This document shows positions 1 through 5,865 of a stretch of 7,353 nucleotides of DNA, piece by piece. The first letter of the stretch is position 1, and each line of letters starts with the position of its first letter. The stretch spans positions 1 through 7,353 of the forward strand of contig JAITJY010000141.1 of assembly GCA_031278675.1 (NCBI GenBank). The letters are read 5' to 3'. The notes beneath the pieces were generated by a model. It ran no database searches. It was not told the DNA's origin and was given only the letters and a program-made list of their open reading frames with translations. Origin of the DNA: Bifidobacteriaceae bacterium (lineage in GTDB: Bacteria > Actinomycetota > Actinomycetes > Actinomycetales > WQXJ01). Made by a program: the position numbers and the translations under genes.

Positions 1-1
1 C

Positions 2-94
2 CAGCACGCCGCCAGATCCCGCCTCGCCGAACTCGCCGCCAAGATGCCCGCCATCGGCGCCACCGCCCCCGAGGACCCCGAGGCCGACGCCTGA
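2..94 (+). CDS. C-terminal tail of an unidentified protein (partial)
   Basis: The frame starting at base 2 is open from the window edge to a TGA at 92-94 and gives 30 residues. They are rich in Ala, Arg and Glu, and end in an acidic, Pro-containing tail (PEDPEADA). The codons are strongly GC-ending, like the rest of the window, which supports a real gene whose start lies outside. No family can be recognised from so short a piece. It converges on the next gene with only 16 bases between the two stops, and no T-rich terminator is visible there. Confidence 0.5.
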   Translation, partial: QHAARSRLAELAAKMPAIGATAPEDPEADA

Positions 95-110
95 CCGGCC
101 GGCGCGCGGG

Positions 111-1820
111 TCAGGCGGCGAGGTCCGGGCGCGCGACTTGACCGCCAGACTGGCGGTACTCTTCCGCCTCGGGCTCGAGCTTGAACTCGACCAGCGCCAC
201 ACCCTGCTCCTTGAGCGCTTCGAGTACCTGGTGGGGTGTGACGCGGAAAAACTCGCGCCTCGGGTTGACCTTGTTCACCCGGGCTGCGGCGAAGCGCTGG
301 TGCAGCATCGTCTCGACAGCCACCGCGTCGGCGGCGAAGAACAGAGCGTGCGCGTCGTACCTGAACGGAACCGAGGCGTCGCCCAGCTCGCGTACCCGGT
401 CCATCGGGTCGAGCCGCCGCGTCATGCCGATCTTGACCATGTCCGGGCCGAACGCCCCCACGTTGGAGATGACGTAGACGTAGCCGGCCCGCTGGTTCGC
501 GGTCCGGTAGTCCACGTCCTCGATCGACTTGGCTATCTCGGCCAGCTTGGCCTCCATCTCGGCGGCCTTCTGGGCGTCGCCGCGGGCGCGCAGCGCCTCG
601 AGCGCGTTGAGGTAGTGCTGCTGCTCCTTTTCTAGCTTCTCGCGCTCGCGGGCCAGCTCTGCGGCCGCTTTCTGCTCTTCGCGCAGCCGGGCGCGCTCTT
701 CTCGCTCCAGCTCCTTCGCGGTCTGGACCGCTTGCAGGTGGCGCGACGCCAGGGAGAGTTCCCTCAAGCGCAGCGCGTGGTACTGGGGGGCGATCCGTAA
801 GTCGATCATCTCGCCGTTTTTTGCGACCCGCTCGACAACCCGGTTGAGGCGCTCGGTGGCGGTGGCGAGGTTGCCGGCCTTGACTGTCTTGACGGCGTTC
901 TCAGCTTCCGCGTTGTAGGCCGAGAGCATCAGCTTGGACAGCGCCGCGACAAACTTCGCGCCTTTGGCTGTCGAGTTGTTGAAGGTGAAGTTCTTGGTGG
1001 CCAGGGTCGCCTCTCCGCGCCTGGCGGTCTCTTTGATTTGGGCGCGGACCGCGGCGAGTTCCCCGGCTAGCTGGGCCGAGTCCTCGGCTGGGTGCTCGAA
1101 GTCGTACAACCCGACGTCCTGCACCTCGAACCCGGAGCGGACGTCGAGCAGGCGGGCCTCGAGGCCGGCCACCTCGCGGCGCGTCTGGTCCGCCTCTTGG
1201 GCCAGCCTCGCCAGATCGGCCTGCGCCTGAGCGGTGGCCTCTTGGATCTGAAGGTAGCTCATGCCGTTCAGGGCCTGCAGCGCGGCCTCCGCGCGGGCGA
1301 GAGCGTCCCGGTACTCTTCGGCCTTGCGCCGCGCGCCGAACACGCCGACCTTTCCGCCCTGCCCGGCCTGGGCGGCGGGAGCCGGGTGCTGGGATTGCGT
1401 CTGGGGTGGAGGCGGTGCTGGCGCGGCGGGGCGGGGCGCGGGAGTTGCCGGCGCCGCCGGTTGGGGCTGAAATGGCGCTGGCTGCTGGCTGGGCAGCGCA
1501 GGCTGGGGCGCCAGCGGCTGGGGTTGGAACCGGGCCGGCTGCTGGGGCGGCGCCGCCGTCTTGGGCTGGGGTTGGAACGTGGTCTGGGGCCGCTGGACGG
1601 GCGCCATCGGCTGGGGCTGAAAAGCGGCCGGCTGCTGCTGGGGCCGAGCCGGCTGGGCGGTCAGCGGTTGGGGCTGGAACGTGGTCTGCGGCTGCCAGGC
1701 CACCGGGCGCTCCTGCGGAGCCTCGCGCGGCCGCGTGATCACCCCCCACTTCTGCCCGTCCCAATACCGGTCAAGCGATGAGTCTCGAGGGTCTTGGTAC
1801 CAGCCAGCGGGGATGGACAA
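111..1820 (-). CDS. DUF2510 / DUF4041-like / T5orf172 (GIY-YIG-like) nuclease-domain protein
   Basis: This 569-residue protein has four parts. Residues 5-30 (GWYQDP, RYWDG..W) match DUF2510, a short actinobacterial domain often found at the N-terminus of membrane or phage-linked proteins. Residues 40-150 are a low-complexity Pro/Gln/Ala linker with five FQPQP copies at 48, 67, 82, 98 and 117. Residues about 160-440 are mostly helical and coiled coil, with the 'DVGLYDFEHP' stretch at 235-244 typical of DUF4041. Residues 446-535 are a T5orf172/MUG113-type domain of the GIY-YIG superfamily: GYVYVISN, VKIGMT at 462-467, R475 or R477, E503 in VETMLHQRF, and EFF at 523-525. The start is TTG at 1818-1820, supported by an AAAGGA ribosome site seven bases upstream; no membrane segment is visible. 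DUF4041/T5orf172 proteins are common in phages and mobile islands. A nuclease role is family knowledge; its target is unknown. Confidence 0.85.
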   Translation of the reverse strand: MSIPAGWYQDPRDSSLDRYWDGQKWGVITRPREAPQERPVAWQPQTTFQPQPLTAQPARPQQQPAAFQPQPMAPVQRPQTTFQPQPKTAAPPQQPARFQPQPLAPQPALPSQQPAPFQPQPAAPATPAPRPAAPAPPPPQTQSQHPAPAAQAGQGGKVGVFGARRKAEEYRDALARAEAALQALNGMSYLQIQEATAQAQADLARLAQEADQTRREVAGLEARLLDVRSGFEVQDVGLYDFEHPAEDSAQLAGELAAVRAQIKETARRGEATLATKNFTFNNSTAKGAKFVAALSKLMLSAYNAEAENAVKTVKAGNLATATERLNRVVERVAKNGEMIDLRIAPQYHALRLRELSLASRHLQAVQTAKELEREERARLREEQKAAAELAREREKLEKEQQHYLNALEALRARGDAQKAAEMEAKLAEIAKSIEDVDYRTANQRAGYVYVISNVGAFGPDMVKIGMTRRLDPMDRVRELGDASVPFRYDAHALFFAADAVAVETMLHQRFAAARVNKVNPRREFFRVTPHQVLEALKEQGVALVEFKLEPEAEEYRQSGGQVARPDLAA

Positions 1821-1827
1821 TTAGGGG

Positions 1828-1855
1828 TCCTTTGCTCGGGGAGTTGCGAGCAAGG
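1828..1855 (-). promoter_or_regulatory. Ribosome site with hairpin ahead of the TTG start of the DUF4041 gene
   Basis: On the minus strand, AAAGGA (1828-1833) stands seven bases before the TTG start and is the main reason to accept it. The same bases form one side of a small hairpin: TTGCTC at 1832-1837 is the perfect inverted repeat of GAGCAA at 1848-1853, with a 10-base loop. Two further C-G pairs are possible if one A is bulged. In the mRNA the stem would partly cover the ribosome site. Whether this limits translation is inference. Confidence 0.35.
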
Positions 1856-1864
1856 CTATCTGGG

Positions 1865-1903
1865 GCTGGCCCAAGCCGCAAACGTAGCCCGGCTTGGGCC
1901 GGC
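1865..1903 (-). terminator. Strong hairpin between the XRE gene and the DUF4041 gene
   Basis: GGCCCAAGCC (1868-1877) and GGCTTGGGCC (1891-1900) are a perfect 10-bp inverted repeat with a 13-base loop. A wobble or mismatch and two more G-C pairs extend the stem to 1865-1903. It lies just after the stop of the minus-strand XRE gene and before the start of the next minus-strand gene. There is no T-run after the stem, so it would be a U-less terminator of the kind proposed for actinobacteria. It could equally be a leader structure or a protein-binding site. Confidence 0.45.
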
Positions 1904-1938
1904 GGGCGGGGGCGGCAAGCGCCCGGACCGCTCGTACG

Positions 1939-2196
1939 TTAGATACCCAGCCTACGGCTAACCCCAGCCAGGAAGCTCCCAGCATCGATTCCGAGGTCGC
2001 GTGCGATGGCGTCAACGTCGGAGAGCGTGAATGAGCCGTCACCGCGGAAGCGGGATGAAACGTAGTTCTGGGATCGGCCGATCCGGCGCGCAATCTCGGC
2101 GTCGCTGATTCCCCGATCAGTCAAGAGCGCGTGGAGCGCTGCAGCGACATTGGTCGCGAATAGTGATGCCGGCGGCGCGGCCTTGCGTGGGTTCAC
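1939..2196 (-). CDS. Small XRE-family HTH regulator
   Basis: This 85-residue protein is almost entirely one helix-turn-helix domain. Residues about 19-70 run from a first helix (AALHALLTDRG) through the HTH core (DAEIARRIGRSQNYVSSRFRG) to helices containing 'TLSDVDAIARDLGID'. This is the Cro/C1 (XRE) pattern, and no effector or protease domain is attached. The start is GTG at 2194-2196 with AGGA seven bases upstream. An ATG at 2202-2204 is out of frame and reaches a stop after three codons. The gene diverges from a second HTH gene across a region with an inverted repeat, an arrangement typical of phage and island switches. It probably represses its own or the divergent promoter; this is inferred from layout. 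Confidence 0.8.
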   Translation of the reverse strand: MNPRKAAPPASLFATNVAAALHALLTDRGISDAEIARRIGRSQNYVSSRFRGDGSFTLSDVDAIARDLGIDAGSFLAGVSRRLGI

Positions 2197-2290
2197 GCCG
2201 CCATCCTAGTACCTGCAAACCTATATAGATCCCTACTGGCCGTACTAGGTGCTGATGGGCTTGGTAACCAACCCAAGTAGGTTGCGCTTG
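2197..2290. promoter_or_regulatory. Divergent promoter/operator region between two HTH genes
   Basis: CCTAGTAC (2205-2212) and GTACTAGG (2242-2249) form a perfect 8-bp inverted repeat, 29 bases apart. Between them lies an AT-rich palindrome CTATATAG (2221-2228), the only AT-rich stretch here, which could give -10 elements in both directions (TATAGAT on plus, TATATAG on minus). I see no convincing -35 boxes. The repeat lies within about 60 bases of both start codons, so a dimeric HTH protein bound there could block both genes. The operator role is inference. Confidence 0.45.
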
Positions 2291-2596
2291 ATGACCATGA
2301 CTGACCCCCAAGACATCAATACGAGAGCAGCGGCTGAGCTCCGCGCGGAGATGGCGCGGCAACGGGAGACCATTGCGGACCTCGCTGAGGTTCTCGGAGT
2401 AAGCGAGTCGGCTGCGAAGAAGCGCCGACAACCGAACTACAGCATGACTCTGTCGAAAGTAATCCAAACGCTTGGATTACCGGCGCCACTGTGTCGCGGT
2501 CGCGTCCTGGCAGAAGGACCCCCGGCTTGGAGGGCTATGACCCAGACGAGTTGTACGGCCGGTGGAGAGCACTGGAGGGCGACTACACCCACCTGA
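2291..2596 (+). CDS. Small HTH (XRE-like) DNA-binding protein
   Basis: With the start at ATG 2291 this is a 101-residue protein. Residues about 14-60 look like an XRE/Cro helix-turn-helix: AAELRAEMARQRETIADLAEVLGVSESAAKKR, then 'MTLSKVIQTLGLP'. The last 35 residues or so show no recognisable fold and are read through the start of the next gene, so the true C-terminus may have drifted. The start was chosen because AAGTAGG (2275-2281) stands nine bases upstream. An earlier in-frame GTG at 2249 overlaps the operator repeat and has no ribosome site. It diverges from the minus-strand XRE gene and overlaps the EndoU-like gene by about 70 bases, so it is likely co-transcribed with it and may control it. 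Confidence 0.6.
   Translation: MTMTDPQDINTRAAAELRAEMARQRETIADLAEVLGVSESAAKKRRQPNYSMTLSKVIQTLGLPAPLCRGRVLAEGPPAWRAMTQTSCTAGGEHWRATTPT
2512..2518 (+). promoter_or_regulatory. Ribosome binding site deciding the start of the EndoU-like gene
   Basis: AGAAGGA ends eight bases before TTG at 2527-2529. The other in-frame candidate, GTG at 2491, has no purine-rich site in front of it. I therefore place the start at 2527, although the frame is open upstream to 2389. Confidence 0.5.
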
Positions 2597-3147
2597 GGGG
2601 GGACGCGAGGGCCCGCGAGCACATCCTGTCGGGTCAGCCTGGACGCCCCAGTGTCGGTGGTCATCGTTTCGGCACGGGCCGCCCTCACAAGAACGAATTT
2701 CCGGACATTCCAGACGATGACGTGATCGCGGCGATCCGGCGCGCGAACGCTGACCCCAAGGCTGTCCAGAGGCGTGCGAAGGGCAGGGTTCAACGGGTCG
2801 GCCAGGCCGATGGCATGGTTATAGTCACAGTGATCCAGGATCACCGGATCTCTGCGGCATACCCTCTGCGCGGCGACGGAGTAATACTCAGTGGCCCGAA
2901 CGGTTCCCGTACCCCCAGCCACTGCTGGATTCGGACAAACGGGTTTAGGATCAGAGTCATGGCGCGGTATTGGGAGACTGTGGCGGCACTGTGCGAAGAG
3001 GTTCTGCCTCTGCTCGGTGACGAGGACCGCGCCTTCGCTGAGCCGCTGATCCAGGAGCCGGTCGTTCTCGCGGCGGTGGTGTTGGACGCCGCCGTTGACT
3101 CAGGCGTCAGTGTGAGCGGCTTACTGGAGCATCAGGATGCTCATTGA
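2527..3147 (+). CDS. EndoU-like RNase (toxin candidate) with acidic C-terminal extension
   Basis: The protein is 206 residues from TTG 2527. Residues about 28-120 resemble the bacterial EndoU nuclease domain of polymorphic toxins: AREHIL with H32, GGHRFGTG with H46, then HKNEFP with K55, 'DDDVIAAIRRANADP', a GMVIVTVIQD strand and an AAYPLRGDG end. H32, H46 and K55 are the likely catalytic set by family analogy. EndoU enzymes cleave RNA, often tRNA in contact-dependent toxins. There is no signal peptide or delivery domain, so it is an orphan domain. After the EndoU fold the frame stays open for about 85 residues. It includes Met145 (ATG 2959), preceded by AGGA at an eight-base spacing, and a 62-residue acidic segment that could be made separately and resembles an immunity protein in size and charge. 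It follows an HTH gene and overlaps the next gene by 11 bases. Confidence 0.6.
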   Translation: MEGYDPDELYGRWRALEGDYTHLRGDARAREHILSGQPGRPSVGGHRFGTGRPHKNEFPDIPDDDVIAAIRRANADPKAVQRRAKGRVQRVGQADGMVIVTVIQDHRISAAYPLRGDGVILSGPNGSRTPSHCWIRTNGFRIRVMARYWETVAALCEEVLPLLGDEDRAFAEPLIQEPVVLAAVVLDAAVDSGVSVSGLLEHQDAH

Positions 3148-3454
3148 GATCGGCGGCGTCGCCAAACTTCAAGACGACCAGGCGGCTCCATCGCAGCGGC
3201 GGTTGGCAGAGTACGGCGGTGTGTCGGTGGCGTCGGTGCATCAATGGATTCACCACCCCGCCGCCGCCGGACCCAATGGCGAGTACGGCCCAGGAACTAT
3301 CCCGAGGCCCGGCCAGAACACGCGCCATTTCTTCACCAGCCCCATGCCCTACCTCGATGACGACGAAGAAGACAGGCCTGACTCCAGCGCGGCGCCTTCG
3401 TCTCGCCGAGCCGAGCGCTCCAGTCCCGGCAACGAAGATGACTGGGAGGCCTAG
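3137..3454 (+). CDS. Hypothetical acidic-tailed small protein, possible HTH
   Basis: This 105-residue protein is not recognised. Residues 20-40 (QRRLAEYGGVSVASVHQWIH) have the spacing of a helix-turn-helix motif of the LAxxxGVSxxxVxxWI type, with one extra residue. Residues 72-105 are acidic and probably disordered (LDDDEEDRPD, NEDDWEA). The ATG at 3137 lies 11 bases inside the preceding gene, with GGAG (3126-3129) seven bases upstream, so the two are probably translationally coupled. Codons are mostly GC-ending, supporting a real gene. Given its place after an EndoU-like gene it could be the immunity partner or a regulator of the toxin; neither is shown by the sequence. Confidence 0.5.
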   Translation: MLIEIGGVAKLQDDQAAPSQRRLAEYGGVSVASVHQWIHHPAAAGPNGEYGPGTIPRPGQNTRHFFTSPMPYLDDDEEDRPDSSAAPSSRRAERSSPGNEDDWEA

Positions 3455-3702
3455 GGGCTGACACAGCCACGCCAGTTCACCGGACTGCAACCGAAGTTGA
3501 CGGACTGACCGAGGGCCGAACTGGCCCCGTCCGCCAGAATCTGCCGCCTGAGTTTGAGATACTTGGATAAGCGGCTCTGGCCGTCGTCGCAGCGTCTCCC
3601 AGCGGTCAGCCTTCGCGCAAACGTTCAAGTAGTCGTGCGAACAGTGTCCGGAGTGGGTTGTATCCTGCTCTATTCGCCTGAACCCAGGAAGGGAGGTCCA
3701 GC
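3455..3702. other. Intergenic region with inverted repeat ahead of the helicase operon
   Basis: No gene fits this 248-base gap. GCCAGTTC (3471-3478) and GAACTGGC (3518-3525) are a perfect 8-bp inverted repeat around 39 bases. Inside it is a short CAAC-CGAA-GTTG hairpin (3488-3499) and a loose direct repeat (GGACTG near 3482 and 3502). There is no T-run after it. It may be a terminator-like structure for the upstream genes or a binding site. The last 60 bases hold the probable helicase promoter and a strong ribosome site, GGGAGGT (3691-3697). Confidence 0.35.
3638..3666 (+). promoter_or_regulatory. Weak candidate promoter for the helicase operon
   Basis: TATCCT (3661-3666) is a plausible -10 box in a TTGTATCCT context. 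CGAACA (3638-3643), 17 bases upstream, matches only the second half of a -35 box. A start near 3673 would leave a leader of about 30 bases before the ribosome site. The call is weak and rests on position and the lack of alternatives. Confidence 0.25.
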
Positions 3703-5865
3703 ATGGCCGACGACACCGTTGTCAGCCTAACCACGCTGAAACCAGGCCTCCGGGTGTGCGGCCTGATCCCTGGTCGGGTGGCAACTCTTGTGTCGGTCGA
3801 GCCGTTGGACGAGGGCGTGGCCCAGGTCGCGTTCCGAGACGAGGCCGGGAAGCTCGCCGAGCAGTACGTCTCCGAAGAGCGGGCGGCGGGCCTGACGGTC
3901 GTGTCGGAGGCCGATGCCGCGCCGAGGTTCGACGGGGCCGTGAACGACTTTCGGCTGGCTGCGGAGGCGCTGCGGATCAAGTACGCGGCGCTGTATGACC
4001 CGATGGTGGCGGTGAACTCGTCGGACGTGGAGCCGTTGCCGCACCAGATCAGGGCGGTCTACGAGGACTTCTTGCCCAGGGTGCCGTTGCGACAGTTGTT
4101 GGCCGACGATCCCGGCGCGGGCAGGACGATCATGGTGGGCCTCTACATCAAAGAGTTGATGCTCCGCTCGGACTGCGAGCGGGCGCTGATCGTCGCCCCT
4201 GGCGGGTTGGTGGAGCAGTGGCGTGAGGAGTTGGCGTCCAAGTTCGACCTGCGGTTCGAGGTGTTCTCCCGCTACATGGTGGACGACGCGGCTGGGCGAA
4301 ACGTGTTCGCTGAGCATCCGTACCTGATCGCCCGGATGGACCAGTTGTCCCGCGACGAGGACTGGCGAGAGCAGTTGCGGGACACGTCGTGGGATGTCGT
4401 GGTGGTGGACGAGGCGCACCGCATGTCGGCCCACTACTGGGGCCAGGACGTGAAAGAGACCAAACGGTTCCAGTTGGGCAAGCTGTTCTCGGAGACGGCC
4501 CAGAACTTCTTGTTGATGACGGCCACGCCGCACGCGGGCAAGGAGGACGACTTCCAACTGTTCAGGTCCCTGCTCGACGCTGACCGGTTCGAGGGGCAGT
4601 ACCGGGAGGGCGTCCACCGCACGGACACCGCCGGGTTGATGATCCGCCGCACCAAGGAAGAACTGTTGACGTTTGAGGGCAAGCCGCTGTTCCCGGAGCG
4701 CCGCGCCTACACGGTCGCTTACGAGCTCTCCGACGCGGAGCAGGAGCTTTACGAGCAGGTCACCGAGTACGTGCGGACGGAGATGGGCCGGGCGGATCGG
4801 ATCGCCGCCGCCGGGGACGTGCGCCGGGGCAACAACATCGGCTTCGCACTGACGACCCTGCAACGCCGCCTCGCGTCCAGCCCCGAGGCGATCCTCCGCT
4901 CCCTGGAACGCCGCCAAGCCCGGCTCAAGGACCGGCTCAAAGAGACCCAAAGAGCCGCCGACCACGCCGCCGTCACCTTCGCTCCGCCGTACCTTGACTA
5001 CGACGCGCCCGAGGCAGCCGAAGCCGCTGCTATCCAGCGGGTCATCGCTGAGCCGTGGATCGCGGCCAACAACGAGGCGACGATCAAACGCTGGGCGTAC
5101 CACCACGGGACGCAGCCCAGGAAGGCCGAGTTGACCACCCGGATTGAGGCCGAGACCGCCCGCGTCCGCCAGCAAGTCACCCAACGGCTGACCAGCGAGA
5201 TGAACCACTGGGACCGCGAGTACAACCGGCTCGCCGAACTGGAACGGCTCGGCAAGCCCGGCAAGATTCGCTCCGAAACCGCCCAGGCCAAGGCCCGCGA
5301 GCGGGAGCTTCGGCTCGACCGCCGTCTGGCCGAGTTGGACCAGGCGACCCAGTTGGTTGAGTTGCCCGCCCACGTCCGGGGTTGCGCCCTCGTCATCCCC
5401 AGTTCCATCCTGGCAGCAGGCAGCGAGGCCAACGACGCCGAGGAATCAATGCCACCAGGAGAGACATCTCCGACCCGGGAGACCGAGGAGTCCGAGCGCC
5501 GCGCCGTCGAGAAAGTGATGGCCGCCGAGCGTGCCCTGGGCAGGACGCCGGAGGAGATGGACCACTACAACCCCGGCTACGACATCCGCTCCACCGACGA
5601 CCAGGGCCGGACGTTCTACATCGAGGTCAAGGGCTACCTCAAAGGCGCTCGGGAGTTCGAGATCACCAACCGCGAGGTCGCCACCGCCCAGAACCAGGGC
5701 GACCGCCACCGCCTCGCCCTCGTCGCCGTGGACCCCGACGAACCCGCCAGAGACGAACTGCGCTACGTCACCGGCAGCCTCGACCACCTGCGCGCCGACC
5801 TGACCACCACGAGGTTCATGGAGAAGTGGTCGGTCCGCTGGAGCAGAGGAGGCGAACCACGATGA
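3703..5865 (+). CDS. SNF2-like helicase with DUF3883 domain, internally deleted
   Basis: The 720-residue product keeps the first RecA-like domain of an SNF2 ATPase: Q motif LPHQ (112-115), Walker A at 136-142 reading DPGAGRT, motif Ia LIVAP (162-166), DEAH box (236-239), and motif III TATPHAGK (273-280). The next recognisable block (425-570: APPYLDY, then EMNHWDREYNRL coiled coil and GCALVIPSSIL) normally follows the Helicase_C domain in this family. Motifs IV-VI of Helicase_C are absent. The C-terminus (598-690) is DUF3883, with GYDI (625-628) and IEVKG (640-644) giving a PD-(D/E)xK-like D627...E641-x-K643 set. Full-length relatives, as I recall them, have roughly 1,000 residues or more. The Walker A lysine is Arg141 (AGG 4123-4125). 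Such helicases stand next to DUF1156 methylases, and some are DISARM DrmD-like. GGGAGGT five bases upstream supports ATG 3703. ATP-driven translocation is probably lost; the nuclease-like domain could still work. Confidence 0.8.
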   Translation: MADDTVVSLTTLKPGLRVCGLIPGRVATLVSVEPLDEGVAQVAFRDEAGKLAEQYVSEERAAGLTVVSEADAAPRFDGAVNDFRLAAEALRIKYAALYDPMVAVNSSDVEPLPHQIRAVYEDFLPRVPLRQLLADDPGAGRTIMVGLYIKELMLRSDCERALIVAPGGLVEQWREELASKFDLRFEVFSRYMVDDAAGRNVFAEHPYLIARMDQLSRDEDWREQLRDTSWDVVVVDEAHRMSAHYWGQDVKETKRFQLGKLFSETAQNFLLMTATPHAGKEDDFQLFRSLLDADRFEGQYREGVHRTDTAGLMIRRTKEELLTFEGKPLFPERRAYTVAYELSDAEQELYEQVTEYVRTEMGRADRIAAAGDVRRGNNIGFALTTLQRRLASSPEAILRSLERRQARLKDRLKETQRAADHAAVTFAPPYLDYDAPEAAEAAAIQRVIAEPWIAANNEATIKRWAYHHGTQPRKAELTTRIEAETARVRQQVTQRLTSEMNHWDREYNRLAELERLGKPGKIRSETAQAKARERELRLDRRLAELDQATQLVELPAHVRGCALVIPSSILAAGSEANDAEESMPPGETSPTRETEESERRAVEKVMAAERALGRTPEEMDHYNPGYDIRSTDDQGRTFYIEVKGYLKGAREFEITNREVATAQNQGDRHRLALVAVDPDEPARDELRYVTGSLDHLRADLTTTRFMEKWSVRWSRGGEPR

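Noticed and set aside
1092..1781. 229-codon plus-strand frame opposite the Pro/Gln linker
   Set aside because: Its Gly/Leu/Arg repeats are the antisense image of the FQPQP repeats of the real minus-strand gene.
2202..2204. ATG as start of the minus-strand XRE gene
   Set aside because: It is out of frame with the HTH protein, ends after three codons at a TGA that overlaps the GTG start, and sits on the ribosome site itself.
2249..2251. GTG at 2249 as start of the plus-strand HTH gene
   Set aside because: It overlaps the operator repeat and has no ribosome site. ATG 2291 has a purine-rich site at a reasonable distance.
3107..3628. 173-codon minus-strand frame opposite 3137-3454
   Set aside because: No recognisable motif and no good ribosome site. 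The plus-strand frame has an overlapping-gene start with a ribosome site and better codon use.
3601..3660. Possible tRNA-like or attachment-site sequence around the GTTC...GAAC bases near 3623-3642
   Set aside because: No cloverleaf, acceptor stem or matching second copy could be found in the window.
3727..5373. 548-codon minus-strand open frame opposite the helicase gene
   Set aside because: It is antisense to a clearly recognisable SNF2/DUF3883 protein, shows only biased low-complexity composition and no domain. High-GC third positions keep the antisense frame open.
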